From positions 7,540,686-7,604,685 of the forward strand of contig NC_079223.1 of the NCBI RefSeq assembly GCF_029633865.1: a stretch of DNA of 64,000 nucleotides, read 5' to 3'. Source of the DNA: Lampris incognitus. Lineage: Eukaryota; Chordata; Actinopteri; Lampriformes; Lampridae. The translations under genes and the position numbers were made by a program. The notes beneath the pieces were generated by a model. The model had not been told where the DNA came from. It saw only the letters and a program-made list of their open reading frames with translations, and did no database searches. Positions 61,641-64,000 of this stretch are shown piece after piece (positions within the stretch are counted from its first letter, which is position 1; the number at the start of each line of letters is the position of its first letter).

Positions 61641-64000
61641 GGCCTACATGGGCATGTTGGGCCTACTTTGGCACGTTGGGCCTATATAGGCACGTTGGGC
61701 CTACATGGGCATGTTGGGCCTATATGGGCACGTTGGGCCTACATGGGCATGTTGGGCCTACTTGGGCATGTTGGGCCTACATGGGCATGTTGGGCCTACA
61801 TGGGCATGTTGGGCCTACTTTGGCATGTTGGGCCTATATGGGCCTGTTGGGCCTACTTTGGCATGTTGGGCCTACATGGGCACGTTGGGCCTATATGGGC
61901 ATGTTGGGCCTACTTGGGCATGTTGGGCCTACATGGGCATGTTGGGCCTACATGGGCACGTTGGGCCTACATGGGAATGTTGGGCCTACATGGGCACGTT
62001 GGGCCTACATGGGAATGTTGGGCCTACACGGGCATGTTGGGCCTACATGGGCACGTTGGGCCTACATGGGCATGTTGGGCCTATATGGGCACGTTGGGCC
62101 TACATGGGCACGTTGGGCCTACTTTGGCACGTTGGGCCTACATGGGCACGTTGGGCCTACATGGGCATGTTGGGCTTACATGGGCATGTTGGGCCTACAT
62201 GGGCACGTTGGGCCTACATGGGCATGTTGGGCCTACATGGGCACGTTGGGTCTACATGGGCACGTTGGGCCTACATGGGCATGTTGGGCCTACATGGGCA
62301 CGTTGGGTCTACATGGGCATGTTGGGCCTATATGGGCACGTTGGGTCTACATGGGCATATTGGGCCTACATGGGCACGTTGGGCCTACATGGGCATGTTG
62401 GGCCTATATGGGCACGTTGGGCCTACATGGGCACGTTGGGCTTACATGGGCATGTTGGGCCTACATGGGCACGTTGGGCCTACATGGGCATGTTGGGCCT
62501 ATATGGGCACGTTGGGCCTACATGGGCACGTTGGGCCTACATGGGCACGTTGGGCTTACATGGGCACGTTGGGCCTACTTTGGCACGTTGGGCCTACATG
62601 GGCATGTTGGGCCTACATGGGCACGTTGGGTCTACATGGGCATGTTGGGCCTATATGGGCACGTTGGGCCTACATGGGCATGTTGGGCCTACATGGGCAC
62701 GTTGGGTCTACATGGGCATGTTGGGCCTATATGGGCACGTTGGGTCTACATGGGCATATTGGGCCTACATGGGCATGTTGGGCCTACTTGGGCATGTTGG
62801 GCCTACATGGGCATGTTGGGCCTACTTTGGCATGTTGGGCCTATATGGGCCTGTTGGGCCTACTTTGGCATGTTGGGCCTACATGGGCACGTTGGGCCTA
62901 TATGGGCATGTTGGGCCTACTTGGGCATGTTGGGCCTACATGGGCATGTTGGGCCTACATGGGCACGTTGGGCCTACATGGGAATGTTGGGCCTACATGG
63001 GCACGTTGGGCCTACATGGGAATGTTGGGCCTACACGGGCATGTTGGGCCTACATGGGCACGTTGGGCCTACATGGGCATGTTGGGCCTATATGGGCACG
63101 TTGGGCCTACATGGGCACGTTGGGCCTACTTTGGCACGTTGGGCCTACATGGGCACGTTGGGCCTACATGGGCATGTTGGGCTTACATGGGCATGTTGGG
63201 CCTACATGGGCACGTTGGGCCTACATGGGCATGTTGGGCCTACATGGGCACGTTGGGTCTACATGGGCATGTTGGGCCTATATGGGCACGTTGGGCCTAC
63301 ATGGGCATGTTGGGCCTACATGGGCACGTTGGGTCTACATGGGCATGTTGGGCCTATATGGGCACGTTGGGTCTACATGGGCATATTGGGCCTACATGGG
63401 CACGTTGGGCCTACATGGGCATGTTGGGCCTATATGGGCACGTTGGGCCTACATGGGCACGTTGGGCTTACATGGGCACGTTGGGCCTACATGGGCACGT
63501 TGGGCCTACATGGGCATGTTGGGCCTATATGGGCATGTTGGGCCTATATGGGCATGTTGGGCTTACATGGGCATGTTGGGCCTACATGGGCATGTTGGGC
63601 CTACATGGGCACGTTGGGCCTACATGGGAATGTTGGGCCTACACGGGCATGTTGGGCCTACATGGGCACGTTGGGTCTACATGGGCATGTTGGGCCTATA
63701 TGGGCACGTTGGGTCTACATGGGCATATTGGGCCTACATGGGCACGTTGGGCCTACATGGGCATGTTGGGCCTATATGGGCACGTTGGGCCTACATGGGC
63801 ACGTTGGGCTTACATGGGCATGTTGGGCCTACATGGGCACGTTGGGCCTACATGGGCATGTTGGGCCTATATGGGCATGTTGGGCCTACATGGGCACGTT
63901 GGGCCTACATGGGCACGTTGGGCCTACATGGGCACGTTGGGCTTACATGGGCACGTTGGGCCTACTTTGGCACGTTGGGCCTACATGGGCACGTTGGGCC
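61640..64000. repeat. 19-bp satellite with 1007-bp higher-order repeat
   Basis: Unit TTGGGCCTACATGGGCATG with ATG/ACG, CTACA/CTATA/CTTACA and TTTGG variants, about 124 copies, running off the window. A diagnostic variant GGGCCTGTTGG occurs at 61841 and 62848, exactly 1007 bp or 53 units apart, inside matching variant strings. Confidence 0.96.

Overview
The window looks like nuclear DNA of a ray-finned (teleost) fish. Two intron-rich vertebrate genes sit in a dense background of fish-type repeats: tRNA-headed SINEs with a V-SINE-like core, Rex3/RTE-like, L2-like and CR1/Rex1-like LINEs, Tc1 and hAT DNA transposons, Penelope-like fragments and very long CA/GT/GA tracts. I see no bacterial-type gene, no rRNA and no CRISPR.

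Left third (1-17,000): intergenic, repeat-filled sequence with no host gene that I can recognise. It holds a duplicated ~420 bp block (start of the window and 16,031), LINE remnants, an intact-looking 730 bp hAT MITE, several microsatellites and a 15-bp minisatellite.

Middle (17,142-35,670, + strand): a complete luteinizing hormone/choriogonadotropin receptor gene, lhcgr. All 11 coding exons can be placed with GT/AG junctions and phase-2 introns throughout, giving 691 codons plus stop. Introns 1, 2 and 3 carry long minisatellites; introns 4 and 7 carry MITEs, SINEs and foldback elements.

Right (38,308-60,134, - strand): gtf2a1l, the TFIIA alpha/beta-like factor (ALF). It is reconstructed here from nine exons with consistent phases (456 codons plus stop). 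It converges tail-to-tail on lhcgr with about 2.6 kb between stop codons, the arrangement known for LHCGR and GTF2A1L in mammals. Its introns hold a decayed Ty3/gypsy element split by a Tc1 transposon, hAT transposase remnants, palindromic Penelope-like repeats and a 21-bp minisatellite. The right edge (61,640-64,000) is a 19-bp satellite with a 1007-bp higher-order period, running out of the window.

The most unusual signals are: (i) minisatellites starting within about 5-20 bp of the 5' splice site in three introns of two neighbouring genes; (ii) a hammerhead-ribozyme-like core with a covarying stem II in two families of Penelope-like repeats; (iii) lhcgr changes at functionally central positions (ERW to ERR, very short hinge, no Tyr at the expected sulfation position). 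The two genes are not an operon; they are linked by conserved synteny and both have gonadal roles in known vertebrates.
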